Assembly (NCBI GenBank): GCA_024400835.1
Contig: JAKSMC010000031.1
Span: 1-40,888, forward strand
Source: Bacteroidales bacterium
GTDB taxonomy: Bacteria > Bacteroidota > Bacteroidia > Bacteroidales > WCHB1-69
Length of the DNA: 40,888 bases
Reading direction: 5' to 3'
Each line of letters opens with the position of its first letter. Position 1 is the first letter of the stretch. A program made the translations under genes and the position numbers. The notes under the pieces are model-generated. The model had not been told where the DNA came from. It did no database searches and worked only from the letters and a program-made list of their open reading frames with translations. Below, piece by piece: positions 16,629-24,859 of the stretch.

Positions 16629-17171
16629 ATGGAACAGATTATCTCCCAACATAAAACGAAATTCGAGTCTAGCGAACTTTTTCTGTTCCCGCTATATACA
16701 CTTATGTTCTTAATGTTTTGTGTTTTTTTCTTAGTTGAGGAAGGCATGGTGGCCTGCATAATCGTGATTTCCTTAATTTTGATTCTCTATCTTATATTGG
16801 TAGATAAACTGATTTGGGAATGGAAGGGCGTGGAAACGGTGCTGCTGGATGATGAGAACCTGATTATTCGTAGGAAACCGAAAATCTTTGGCCGGGAGAC
16901 GGTGGTGCCGTTGCTGGATATTGATGCGGTAGAATATCGAGAGCAGACTACGTTGGAGTCCAGTTGGTGGGGCCCCAGTGTGAGTGATTGGAAACTGCAT
17001 CAGGAAAAGCTGCAGGTGCGCACGTGGGTGGGAGCAAAAATATTCTTCGGTGTCAATCTGACGTGGAATGAACGTGACCACATCATCGAGCTAATAATGG
17101 AAAGGGTGGAAACGGTGCAGGCTGAAGCGGAGAAAAGCATCGATGAAGAATCAGACGCCATAGAACGGTAA
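16629..17171 (+). CDS. membrane protein with cytoplasmic domain, unknown function
   Basis: A 180-residue protein with two closely spaced membrane segments (about residues 17-37 and 42-61) and a soluble C-terminal region: VETVLLDDENLIIRRKPKIFG, DIDAVEYREQTTLESSWWG. This layout resembles small bacterial PH-like membrane proteins (two helices plus one beta-rich domain), but the match is only by general appearance. The frame can start at GTG 16626; the adjacent ATG at 16629 is preferred. Confidence 0.72.
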   Translation: MEQIISQHKTKFESSELFLFPLYTLMFLMFCVFFLVEEGMVACIIVISLILILYLILVDKLIWEWKGVETVLLDDENLIIRRKPKIFGRETVVPLLDIDAVEYREQTTLESSWWGPSVSDWKLHQEKLQVRTWVGAKIFFGVNLTWNERDHIIELIMERVETVQAEAEKSIDEESDAIER

Positions 17172-17221
17172 AATTTCGTATAGAAAGTTGACCAAAACTT
17201 TATTTTCTATGCAGATTTTTG

Positions 17222-17229
17222 TATCTTTG
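17222..17229 (+). promoter_or_regulatory. -7 promoter box TATCTTTG
   Basis: Perfect -7 consensus 22 bp before the ATG of the AbiEi gene; the TTG start at 17219 lies inside it and is excluded. Confidence 0.75.
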
Positions 17230-17251
17230 CGGCCGTAAAACAATAATTGAA

Positions 17252-17893
17252 ATGGAAGACGAAACCATAATAAAGACCATCGGAAACATACCCTTGAGAA
17301 ATGGTGAATTGTCGGTTCTTCTTGGACGATATAAGTCGCCATCTATGAAGATTGCCTTTATGGAAAAGGAGGGGCAGATACGCAGGCTGAAGCGTGGTGT
17401 GTATGTGGCAGATGGAGATGAGAAAATTCCTGTTTCCAAGGAATTGTGCTCGAATCACATTTACGGGCCGTCGTATCTGTCGCTTCAGTGGGCGCTGAGC
17501 TACTACGGACTGATTCCAGAACATGTGTTTTCTTTGACAGCTGTGACTACCAAACGCAGTCGCGATTTCCAAAATGACTTGGGCTTTTTCACCTACCGAC
17601 AAGTTCCGGATGATTATTTCCCCATTGGCATCCGCCCTGTGCAAGCGGATGGCGTTACTTTTTTGATGGCTTCCCCTGAGAAGGCGCTGTGCGATATGAT
17701 TTTGGCGGATTTATATATTCCATCGCGCTCAGTGACGGGACTATATCGATATTTAGAAGAAGATCTTCGCTTTGATATGGATGAATTGTCTCATTTCGAC
17801 AAGTCTGTTTTGGAACAATGCGCCCAACGAGGACATAAGAAGTCAATATTACAGAACCTAATCAAAATATACGAGCATTATGACAATATTTGA
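17252..17893 (+). CDS. AbiEi-type antitoxin / transcriptional regulator
   Basis: A 213-residue protein of the AbiEi antitoxin group. N-terminal winged-helix region (about residues 1-65: MEDETIIKTIGNIPLRNGELS, GQIRRLKRGVYVA), then the C-terminal antitoxin domain: SYLSLQWALSYYGLIPE, TAVTTKRSRDFQND, MASPEKALCDMILAD. AbiEi proteins are type IV antitoxins that repress their own operon and neutralise AbiEii without direct binding. It overlaps the toxin gene by 14 bp, the usual coupling. The operon is likely repressed at the box 17222-17229. A role in phage defence is known for AbiE in lactococci and streptococci; here it is inferred. Confidence 0.9.
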   Translation: MEDETIIKTIGNIPLRNGELSVLLGRYKSPSMKIAFMEKEGQIRRLKRGVYVADGDEKIPVSKELCSNHIYGPSYLSLQWALSYYGLIPEHVFSLTAVTTKRSRDFQNDLGFFTYRQVPDDYFPIGIRPVQADGVTFLMASPEKALCDMILADLYIPSRSVTGLYRYLEEDLRFDMDELSHFDKSVLEQCAQRGHKKSILQNLIKIYEHYDNI

Positions 17894-18707
17894 TTATATG
17901 GTCGAAGAGTGTGCGCTTCGCAATGGGGAAGACAAACTTTTAGCGCAACGGGAGGTTATGCAGAAGATTGTCTTGGCCGGTTTGGCACGAGGCGGTTTTT
18001 TTGATCACGCTGCTTTTTATGGCGGCACGTGTCTGCGTATCTTCCATCATTTGAATCGTTTTTCCGAAGATATGGATTTCTCTCTGAAAGAGAAAAATAC
18101 GGATGTCCATTTGGAGCAATACTTTTCATATATCATTGATGAATTCAAGTACGCGGGTTTTCCCGTGGAAATTGTAAAAAGGGAGAAGAAAACTTTTGGT
18201 AGGGTGGAGTCCGCGTCCTTAAAGGAGGACACTGAGATATATGATATTAAATTCCAGACCCGCAAGATGATGAAGGTAAAAATAGAATTGGACACGGATC
18301 CTCCATTAGGTTTTCAAACGGAATTGCGCCGATTGGAATTGCCGTATTCGTTTTCAATGTGTTGTTTTACCCTGCCTTGTCTCTATGCCGGCAAGATGCA
18401 CGCCCTCGCATTCCGAAATTGGAAGACGCGCGTCAAGGGACGCGACTGGTACGACTTTGAGTGGTACGTGCGCAATGAGGTGCCATTGAATTACCCGCAT
18501 TTGCAGGCGCGCATTTTGGAATTCAACGGGGAGAAGTTTGAGCAGGCAGATTTCGTGGCGTTGCTTCGCGAACGGTTCTCTCAAACGGACATAGCCCAGG
18601 TCAAGCGCGATGTGGCTCCGTTCCTGATGAACCCTAAGGAACTGGACGCCTGGTCCAACGAGTACTTTGTCGAATTGTTGGATCGGGTGAAATTCGAGAC
18701 GAATTGA
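17880..18707 (+). CDS. AbiEii-type nucleotidyltransferase toxin
   Basis: A 275-residue protein of the AbiEii/MenT-like nucleotidyltransferase family. Motifs: GGTCLR at residues 48-53 (nucleotide-binding loop); RFSEDMDF at 60-67 with the two metal-binding Asp/Glu positions; KVKIELD near 132-138; and KGRDWYDFEWYV at 186-197 with the conserved K-x-RDxxD. All expected catalytic motifs are intact, so it should be active. Family members transfer nucleotides to tRNA 3' ends or similar targets and stop growth. The ATG overlaps the end of the antitoxin gene. Confidence 0.92.
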   Translation: MTIFDYMVEECALRNGEDKLLAQREVMQKIVLAGLARGGFFDHAAFYGGTCLRIFHHLNRFSEDMDFSLKEKNTDVHLEQYFSYIIDEFKYAGFPVEIVKREKKTFGRVESASLKEDTEIYDIKFQTRKMMKVKIELDTDPPLGFQTELRRLELPYSFSMCCFTLPCLYAGKMHALAFRNWKTRVKGRDWYDFEWYVRNEVPLNYPHLQARILEFNGEKFEQADFVALLRERFSQTDIAQVKRDVAPFLMNPKELDAWSNEYFVELLDRVKFETN

Positions 18708-18790
18708 CAATTGATAATTGATAATTAATTGGTGAGTTGTTATGGTTATCATTGTCACTTTTAAACCTTAAACCTTAAACCTTAAACCCC
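18708..18790. repeat. short-period intergenic repeats (AATTGATAATTG / AAACCTTAAACC)
   Basis: Two classes side by side: an ACAATTGATAATTGATAATT run just after the AbiEii stop, then about four AAACCTT heptamers up to 18788. The same AAACCTT motif appears in opposite orientation at 5125 and again near 34295-34316. Confidence 0.8.
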
Positions 18791-18798
18791 AAAAGATT

Positions 18799-19419
18799 AT
18801 GGAAGAAAAAAAGTTCGACAGCACCTCCTTCTCTGAGGCGATCCGTAAGGCTAATGAGGCTTTTGACGGTGCCGCGGAAGTGCGCTGGTCGGAGGATGTA
18901 TCCGAATTGGTGTTCGCCTGGCCTAAAAAGAAAGTGGCGTGGATTGCCGTTGTCAAAGGCATCGTGCTTGTGCTGTTGATTGCAGGGGTCGTTACCGAAG
19001 TGCTCCCGTTTTGGCTCTTTGTAATTGTGCTATTTGCCGTAGAACAAATATATCCTCTGTATAAAACATTTCATCGAACGGTGGTGGATATGAAATGCAA
19101 AACTGTAAGCGGGAAATGGGGCTTCATTACCATAAAAGAGTGCTCTTTGAATGATTATGACAAGATGCTTGTTTACTGTCTTTCCGTCAATGGCTCCAGT
19201 CCGATCCCGGAAGACTTCTGCCTGGTCTTTAAAGAAAGCGGCAAACGCAAAGAACTTTTAGTGACACATATCGGAAGTAAAGATGCCGCTAAAACATCTG
19301 CCATCAAAGAGGCTGTTGTCTCCCTCTTCCAACTTATTTTGCGCGACTGCAGCATTGATGGTTGGGAGGATGAGACGCCGGAGTACAGACTCATTCATCG
19401 AAATTCAATACATAGATGA
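18799..19419 (+). CDS. membrane protein of unknown function
   Basis: A 206-residue protein: soluble N-terminus (residues 1-45, acidic), two membrane helices (about 47-66 and 70-90) and a soluble C-terminal domain of about 110 residues (DMKCKTVSGKWGFITIKE, FCLVFKESGKRKELLVTHIG). No family recognised. Overall shape is close to the membrane protein at 16629, two helices then a beta-rich region, but I see no clear sequence match between them. Confidence 0.75.
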   Translation: MEEKKFDSTSFSEAIRKANEAFDGAAEVRWSEDVSELVFAWPKKKVAWIAVVKGIVLVLLIAGVVTEVLPFWLFVIVLFAVEQIYPLYKTFHRTVVDMKCKTVSGKWGFITIKECSLNDYDKMLVYCLSVNGSSPIPEDFCLVFKESGKRKELLVTHIGSKDAAKTSAIKEAVVSLFQLILRDCSIDGWEDETPEYRLIHRNSIHR

Positions 19420-19459
19420 TTAAGGAGTTCCCCCTGTTGAACTTGCAGGCAAAATTTCC

Positions 19460-19467
19460 TATTTTTG
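19460..19467 (+). promoter_or_regulatory. -7 promoter box TATTTTTG
   Basis: Consensus box 21 bp before the ATG at 19489; the frame extension starting at TTG 19465 lies inside it and is excluded. Confidence 0.7.
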
Positions 19468-19488
19468 TGCCACTCTAATTGGATACCA

Positions 19489-20892
19489 ATGGAAAAGATA
19501 GCTTTACCTATTATAATGATATGCTGTATGCTGTTTTCGGCTCAAGATCTTTGGGCGCAGGAATTAGGCCTGCAAACAAGTCCTAATCCGAAAACAAGCA
19601 CATACTTGGCAATGTTAAACGATGAGCGCGTGACGGGACCATTCTATGGCCCCATAAAAAGCATACACACATCTTCCAACTATTATGGATACTTGATATT
19701 GTTGAGCCGAGATGTTTACAAGGGGAAACAGGAGATGGCCCGACACATTGAAAGTGACCAATCGGAATATTCTTTTTCTAAAAATGGAAACCTGTCATCC
19801 CTACAGGTGAATTACAAACTGAAAGTGGATTATTTCACCTATAAGTATAAAGGAATGTCCGAGAAGACGTGGAATGAATTACAAAAGGAGAAAAATTGGT
19901 CGTCAAAAGTGTTTGATGGAACTGTTTCTTATAAATTTGCGAATGGTAAATTGGCGGAAAAGAAAGATACCGTTGCCCGGGATGTGAAAAAGGAAGTTTT
20001 ATGCTATGATTCCTTGGGTCGTGTTATCTCCTACTATGGGGATGTAGTTCACTATAATTCATTCTTGAACACGCTGAATGCTTATGCTTCTCATAAATGC
20101 TTTTCCTATAATGCAGACGGCTTGCTGAATCGCCATTACCAAATTTCTATTAGAGAAAAAGATACTTCTCGTTCAGGATTGGAATATTTTGTTTATTCCA
20201 ATGATTTAATCACCAAACGTTTTGTTTACAACAAATCGATTTATACTTTTATAGAAGATCAACCTGTTTATCGACACTACTTCTATCTGTCTGTATTGGA
20301 CTATGATACGCTTTCCAATGGGAATGTCGTGTCAGATACGCGGGTGCTTTTTTATGAAATGAATTTATCCGAAGATGAGGAACAGCGTATCTATTTCGAT
20401 GACGACTTGGTGGCTTCGTTGATTGATTCTGTATATGAAAAAGGTGAAAACCATGTGTGGAGGGAGGACCGGTGCAGGACTCGTGATGTATGGACAATCC
20501 CCTATAATATAGGGCATTGCACCTATGACTCATTGAACCATATTTTGCAGTGGAAAAATGAGTATCGGGATTTTAGCCGTGTTGAGAATACTATGGCCAC
20601 TATGCGTTACGATGAAAAGGGCAGATTGATTGAGGCTATTGCGGAGGAGGGCCTATTTAAACAGCCATTAAAGGATTGGATGAAAAAAGTCGTCCGCCAG
20701 AGAGCAGAGTATGACGACTATGGCAATCTCTTGTTGTTTGAATGGTATGAAGAGGGACAAAGCGAACCGTCCGATCAAAGGCGTTACGAATATGAATACG
20801 ATTCGTACGGCAACTGGATTTCACGGAAATGCTATTTGAATGGCGAAGAACTCAAATCGGATGAAAAAAGGGAAATTGAATACTGGAGATGA
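19489..20892 (+). CDS. secreted protein with YD/RHS-like repeats
   Basis: A 467-residue exported protein: signal peptide MEKIALPIIMICCMLFSAQDLWAQ. The mature region carries spaced YD-type repeats of the RHS kind: YDSLGRVISYYG, YNADGLLNRHY, YDTLSNGN, YDSLNHILQW, YDEKGRLIEAI, YDDYGNLLLFEWYEEG, YDSYGNWISRKCYLNGEE. Such short Bacteroidota proteins are extracytoplasmic; the repeats build a beta-rich shell but here there is no toxin domain or RHS core. The stop overlaps the next gene's start (ATGA), so the two genes are translationally coupled. Confidence 0.82.
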   Translation: MEKIALPIIMICCMLFSAQDLWAQELGLQTSPNPKTSTYLAMLNDERVTGPFYGPIKSIHTSSNYYGYLILLSRDVYKGKQEMARHIESDQSEYSFSKNGNLSSLQVNYKLKVDYFTYKYKGMSEKTWNELQKEKNWSSKVFDGTVSYKFANGKLAEKKDTVARDVKKEVLCYDSLGRVISYYGDVVHYNSFLNTLNAYASHKCFSYNADGLLNRHYQISIREKDTSRSGLEYFVYSNDLITKRFVYNKSIYTFIEDQPVYRHYFYLSVLDYDTLSNGNVVSDTRVLFYEMNLSEDEEQRIYFDDDLVASLIDSVYEKGENHVWREDRCRTRDVWTIPYNIGHCTYDSLNHILQWKNEYRDFSRVENTMATMRYDEKGRLIEAIAEEGLFKQPLKDWMKKVVRQRAEYDDYGNLLLFEWYEEGQSEPSDQRRYEYEYDSYGNWISRKCYLNGEELKSDEKREIEYWR

Positions 20893-21341
20893 AAAAATTG
20901 TTATTTCCCGCTGATACCGCCGATGGGCGCAGAAAAAATATCCGCGATAATCTTAGAAATCTGCGTACAAAATATCATTCGGTCTTTACTGTCGTGTTGA
21001 AAGTGCTGAGCGCGATTAGCCTGGTTGTCCTTGCGCTGTATGATATTTTGGCAGTGGTTGTCTTGGTTGTCGATGCCAGTAGGGGAGGACTTCCTACAAG
21101 TACGGATGGCGAAATAGGATTGTTCTGGGAATATCTGGGTGGATGGGCCAACATTATTTCTGGTCTGTTCGTGTTAACGATGTGGGCTTTCCTAATTCTC
21201 GTTGCCGTGCTGATATACAAACTGATTACGAAGAATTTCAAAGTCGTATTCTTTCTGCAGATCTTCTTTATGGTTGTTTGGCTATACCTCTTTTTCGGCT
21301 CCATAGGTGGTTATCCTATTTTATGGATGCTGCTGGACTGA
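20889..21341 (+). CDS. small membrane protein, unknown function
   Basis: A 150-residue protein with a basic N-terminus (about 35 residues) and three predicted membrane segments (about 36-62, 86-112, 117-140). Nothing identifies a family. It overlaps the end of the secreted YD-repeat protein gene by 4 bp, so it may be a membrane partner of that protein. Confidence 0.72.
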   Translation: MKKLLFPADTADGRRKNIRDNLRNLRTKYHSVFTVVLKVLSAISLVVLALYDILAVVVLVVDASRGGLPTSTDGEIGLFWEYLGGWANIISGLFVLTMWAFLILVAVLIYKLITKNFKVVFFLQIFFMVVWLYLFFGSIGGYPILWMLLD

Positions 21342-21539
21342 GTAGGACTGCCGTTGTATTTTGGAAAACAATTTGAAAAATAACTTTGAAGGAACCGGTC
21401 GCTTTGATTTTTTTGGATTTTTGCAAATGATAAAATAATGATAGTTAATATTGATTATTAGGGTTAAATAATATTATGATATCACTAAATACACTAACAC
21501 CAAATGGGGTGATGGTTGAAATTAGTAAGGAGGACACCA

Positions 21540-22205
21540 ATGTTTCATAACCGCGGTTTCTCTTTCGTGAATATATTCCTGTCACTGTTCGTCTGCTCTC
21601 TTTTTGTCTCTAATAGCTGGGCACAAGAGCCATTTCCACTGCCCGATACTTTAGTCAAAAAAATTAATGGACAACAAGTGCTCTTCCCGCTTGTGCAGGA
21701 GACGGAAATAGAGAGACTCATCGCCTGCATCCCCGACCATACGTTGGACCAGTCGCCTGCGGAGGCATTCACAAAGACGTATTACAGTTTGCTGGCCGAG
21801 GCGTGGGACATCCCTTCCGATAATCCGGGTGGGATTGGCAGTGAGGAGTGGCTTCACTATTTCCTCACGGGCAATGGTGGAGGCACGTGCGCTCCCCGAT
21901 TGTTTGATTTTCATCAGAATGGTCCGTATGCGCAGGTTGGTTTTGTGTGCGATAGCGTATCGTCGGAACTCGTTCCCAATGACCATAAAGTTGATTTTCA
22001 ATTTGATGGAACCCGCTGGGTGATAGCCGATTTTGATGGCACTGCTGAAAAACTGTATTCCTATATCCAATCCATGCGTATCTATTTCCGCTCAAAGGAA
22101 TGGAAGAAAGACTTGAAAAAGATGGATTCTTTAACCCGAAAAGAACGGAAAATGGCACAGCAAAGGGTGGCAGAATATTTTGCCAAGTACCCGAAGGGCA
22201 GATAA
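21540..22205 (+). CDS. secreted protein of unknown function
   Basis: A 221-residue exported protein with a signal peptide ending SNSWAQ near residue 29. The mature part has a TYYSLLAEAWDIPSDNPGG stretch, VDFQFDGTRWVIADFDG and a basic C-terminal helix (KKDLKKMDSLTRKERKMAQQR). It faintly resembles DUF3828-type lipid-free periplasmic proteins, but I cannot confirm this. The start at 21540 is preceded by AAGGAGG at 21527-21533, a strong Shine-Dalgarno sequence, which is uncommon in this phylum; the frame extension upstream begins at TTG 21516. Confidence 0.75.
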   Translation: MFHNRGFSFVNIFLSLFVCSLFVSNSWAQEPFPLPDTLVKKINGQQVLFPLVQETEIERLIACIPDHTLDQSPAEAFTKTYYSLLAEAWDIPSDNPGGIGSEEWLHYFLTGNGGGTCAPRLFDFHQNGPYAQVGFVCDSVSSELVPNDHKVDFQFDGTRWVIADFDGTAEKLYSYIQSMRIYFRSKEWKKDLKKMDSLTRKERKMAQQRVAEYFAKYPKGR

Positions 22206-22296
22206 CCGCTTGGACGTTAAAACAAATAGCAAAGTCAAGAAAAACAATTAATTGAAAAGATTGAATAACAACTTAAAACTAAATAATATGAGAGCT

Positions 22297-22518
22297 ATGT
22301 CGAGGTTTGAGAAGAGTATAGCCATTTTGCTGTCCGTTTTAGGCATTGTCATAACAATTGCTGTTGTTCTTTTCGTGCTGTGTCGTGAAATAGATTATAC
22401 GTATGAAGTATATAGTCTGAAAGAACTCGATGCGGTAATCACCGCTTTCAAAATCATTGGGGCCTACATTGTCTGTGTGACAATTTTCATGTTGTATCTA
22501 TTTTTTAAGTATAAATAA
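22297..22518 (+). CDS. small membrane protein, paralogue a
   Basis: A 73-residue protein with two membrane helices (about residues 8-28 and 47-70), joined by a short polar loop (CREIDYTYEVYSLKELDA). It has no recognised family. A paralogue with 67 of 73 identical residues lies at 24596-24817. The start at 22297 (MSRFEK) is chosen because the paralogue starts there; an in-frame ATG at 22288 would add three residues. It is 43 bp upstream of the leader-RhuM/Fic gene. Confidence 0.75.
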   Translation: MSRFEKSIAILLSVLGIVITIAVVLFVLCREIDYTYEVYSLKELDAVITAFKIIGAYIVCVTIFMLYLFFKYK

Positions 22519-22530
22519 AATATTTTTTTG

Positions 22531-22538
22531 TATTTTTG
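22531..22538 (+). promoter_or_regulatory. -7 promoter box TATTTTTG
   Basis: Consensus box 23 bp before the leader-RhuM/Fic ATG. The copy in the duplicated block (about 24830-24837) reads CACTTTTG, a weaker match. Confidence 0.65.
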
Positions 22539-22561
22539 CGACTTGAAATACAAAAGATATT

Positions 22562-23626
22562 ATGAAAACAGAACCCACCCTTAACGCACACAACAAAAGC
22601 GAGTTTCCGCTTGCACAAATAGACACACCTGACGCATCCTCTATCGTAATGTACACGGCTGAGGACAACAGTATCCAACTGGACGTCAAGCTGGAGGGAG
22701 AGACCGTATGGCTGAGCCAACAGCAGATGGTATTGTTGTTTGGTCGTGACAAATCAGTTATTTCCAGGCATATCAAAAACATTTTTGAAGAAGGTGAATT
22801 GGACAAATCCTTGGTATGTGCAAATTTTGCAACACCCAAGAAATATGGACGACAAGAAGGATATGAGCAAATTCAATATGTGGATTACTATAACCTTGAT
22901 GTCATCATCTCCGTCGGCTATCGGGTGAAATCCGTTCAGGGCACTCGTTTCCGCCAATGGGCCAACAAGGTTTTGAAGGATTATCTCATAAAAGGCTATG
23001 CTGTCAACCAGAACATCACGTTGCAGCATTATGATGAACTGAAAAAGGTGGTTCAACTGATGTCCCGGACATACCAGCATCAGGAGGAACTCTCCAGTGA
23101 AGAAGCTGGCGGAATGATTAGTGCGATAAGCGATTACGCTTATGCGTTAGATACGCTTGACCACTATGATTATCAGGACTTGACAGTTGACAAGACAACG
23201 ACCGAAGAACCATTCCATGCAACATACGAAAATGCGATGGAAGCCATTCAAAGGTTGAAATCGAAATTTGGAGGTAGTGCTGTGTTCGCCAACGAGAAAG
23301 ATGATTCTTTTAAAAGTTCTATTGGTCAGATATACCAGACTTTTGGCGGGGTGGACCTTTATCCCAGCGTTGAAGAAAAAGCGGCAATGTTGCTTTATCT
23401 TGTGGTGAAGAATCACTCGTTCAGTGACGGCAACAAGCGGATTGCCGCTATGCTTTTCCTATGGTTTATGGACAACAACCGGGTGCTGTATGGCCCGAAT
23501 GGCCACAAGCGTATTGCCGACAACACGCTTGTGGCAATTACGCTGATGATTGCCGAAAGCAGACCCGAAGAGAAGGACGCCATTGTGAAAGTGGTAGTGA
23601 ATCTGATAAATCAGGATAATCAATAA
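22562..23626 (+). CDS. RhuM-family protein with C-terminal Fic/Doc domain and N-terminal leader
   Basis: A 354-residue protein. Residues 1-16 are the shared leader (EPTLNAHNKSEFP). Residues about 25-140 are the RhuM-type DNA-binding region: IQLDVKLEGETVWLSQQQMVLLFGRDKSVISRHIKNIF and YYNLDVIISVGYRVKS. Residues about 215-340 are a Fic fold with HSFSDGNKR at 285-293, the Doc-like form of the Fic active-site motif, including the catalytic His. Fic proteins transfer AMP or phosphate to targets; Doc acts as a kinase of EF-Tu. The combination is known in Bacteroidota under the RhuM name and is often linked with restriction or toxin loci; the role is not settled. The usual family N-terminus begins close to residues 25-30 (MYTAEDN, ATG at 22649). 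Confidence 0.9.
   Translation: MKTEPTLNAHNKSEFPLAQIDTPDASSIVMYTAEDNSIQLDVKLEGETVWLSQQQMVLLFGRDKSVISRHIKNIFEEGELDKSLVCANFATPKKYGRQEGYEQIQYVDYYNLDVIISVGYRVKSVQGTRFRQWANKVLKDYLIKGYAVNQNITLQHYDELKKVVQLMSRTYQHQEELSSEEAGGMISAISDYAYALDTLDHYDYQDLTVDKTTTEEPFHATYENAMEAIQRLKSKFGGSAVFANEKDDSFKSSIGQIYQTFGGVDLYPSVEEKAAMLLYLVVKNHSFSDGNKRIAAMLFLWFMDNNRVLYGPNGHKRIADNTLVAITLMIAESRPEEKDAIVKVVVNLINQDNQ
22571..22609 (+). repeat. leader copy 1 (13 codons)
   Basis: 39 bp coding EPTLNAHNKSEFP in frame, 9 bp after the ATG of the RhuM/Fic gene. It differs from copy 4 at 3 of 39 bases. Confidence 0.9.
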
Positions 23627-23631
23627 CTTAG

Positions 23632-23639
23632 TATCTTTG
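23632..23639 (+). promoter_or_regulatory. -7 promoter box TATCTTTG
   Basis: Perfect -7 consensus just after the RhuM/Fic stop, 23 bp before the peptidase start, so the peptidase has its own promoter. Confidence 0.75.
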
Positions 23640-23662
23640 CAATCAAATAACAGCAACTTTAT

Positions 23663-24586
23663 ATGGATTTAAAAACAAATAAAATTATGAATATGATTAC
23701 AGAAGGTTACATACCGTTTGGCGAATTTAAGACGTATTATAGAATTGTGGGCGACATTCAGGAATCCTACCGTAAAGGGATGGCTCCATTAGTGCTGATG
23801 CACGGCGGCCCCGGCTCCACACACAACTATTTCGAGGTGCTTGATAGCCTGGCCGAAGAGGGTAGGGCACTGGTAATGTACGACCAGCTCGGCTGCGGCA
23901 ACTCCTACGTGGAAAACCGTTCCGACCTCTGGGTGGCGCAAACCTGGGTAGATGAGCTCGAATGTCTGCGCAAACATCTCGGCCTCAAGGAGGTGCATCT
24001 GCTTGGCCAATCTTGGGGCGGTATGTTGGCCATCACCTATATGTGCGACAACAAGCCCGCGGGCGTGAAGTCCGTCATCCTGTCCAGCTCGCTCTCCTGT
24101 TCGCAACTGTGGGGACACGAACAACACCGCAATATCAAGTTCATGTCGCCCGAGGACCAGAAGGTGATTGCCGAAGCTGAAAAGACCGGCGTTTATGACG
24201 GCAAGGAATATCTGGAGGCCGTTGACCACTTTATGGAGCGCCATTGCTGTGCATCGGAGTTCGGACCGGAGACGCCCGAGTGCGTCACGCGCCCGAAGAA
24301 GAGCGGCAGCGAGAGCTATGTGGTGGCTTGGGGACCCAACGAGTTCACCCCATTAGGCACGCTGAAGGAGTGGGACTATACCGAAAAGCTGAAGTCGGTG
24401 CAGGAACCCGTGCTGGTCATCAGCGGCACCAACGACCTGTCCACCCCGATGATTGCCAAGACGATGTACGACGCCGCCCCGAACAGTCGTTGGGAACTTT
24501 TTGACGGCTGTCGCCACATGTGCTTCGTAGAGGCCACCGACAAATACCTGAAGCTCGTGGGCGACTGGATGCGGGAGAACGATTAG
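23663..24586 (+). CDS. proline iminopeptidase-family alpha/beta hydrolase (S33)
   Basis: A 307-residue cytoplasmic enzyme. HGGPG at 47-51 forms the oxyanion hole of the prolyl iminopeptidase family; GQSWGG holds the nucleophile Ser117; the acid is Asp258 (SGTNDLSTP) and the base His285 (GCRHMCF). Members release N-terminal proline or hydrolyse amides and related substrates; specificity cannot be read here. It has no leader and is the only gene of this locus with plain housekeeping character. It lies between the two copies of the duplicated block; the next gene begins 9 bp after its stop. Met at residue 9 is an alternative start. Confidence 0.92.
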   Translation: MDLKTNKIMNMITEGYIPFGEFKTYYRIVGDIQESYRKGMAPLVLMHGGPGSTHNYFEVLDSLAEEGRALVMYDQLGCGNSYVENRSDLWVAQTWVDELECLRKHLGLKEVHLLGQSWGGMLAITYMCDNKPAGVKSVILSSSLSCSQLWGHEQHRNIKFMSPEDQKVIAEAEKTGVYDGKEYLEAVDHFMERHCCASEFGPETPECVTRPKKSGSESYVVAWGPNEFTPLGTLKEWDYTEKLKSVQEPVLVISGTNDLSTPMIAKTMYDAAPNSRWELFDGCRHMCFVEATDKYLKLVGDWMREND

Positions 24587-24595
24587 TGAAGAACT

Positions 24596-24817
24596 ATGTC
24601 TAGGTTTGAGAAAATTATAACCATTTTGCTGGCAGTCTTAGGCATTGTCATAACAATTGCTGTTGTTATGTTTGTGCTGTGTCGTGAAATAGATTATACG
24701 TATCAAGTATATAGTCTGAAAGAACTCGATGCGGTAATCACCGCTTTCAAAATCATTGGAGCCTACATTGTGTGTGTGACAGTTTTTATGTTGTATCTGT
24801 TTTTTAAGTATAAATAA
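24596..24817 (+). CDS. small membrane protein, paralogue b
   Basis: A 73-residue two-helix membrane protein nearly identical to the one at 22297-22518; the differences are conservative (S/I, A/T, S/A, L/M, E/Q, I/V), which suggests both copies are still under selection. It starts 9 bp after the peptidase stop and is followed by the leader-membrane protein gene. Confidence 0.78.
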   Translation: MSRFEKIITILLAVLGIVITIAVVMFVLCREIDYTYQVYSLKELDAVITAFKIIGAYIVCVTVFMLYLFFKYK

Positions 24818-24859
24818 AATCTTTTTTGCACTTTTGCGGCTTGAAATACTAGTGATATT

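Larger units (their letters stand above)
22297..22609 (+). repeat. duplicated block, copy a: membrane gene + promoter + leader
   Basis: Aligns with 24596-24907 from the ATG of the small membrane protein through its stop, the promoter gap and the 13-codon leader. Similarity falls off at the leader's 3' edge in both copies. The two proteins differ at 6 of 73 residues. Confidence 0.9.
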
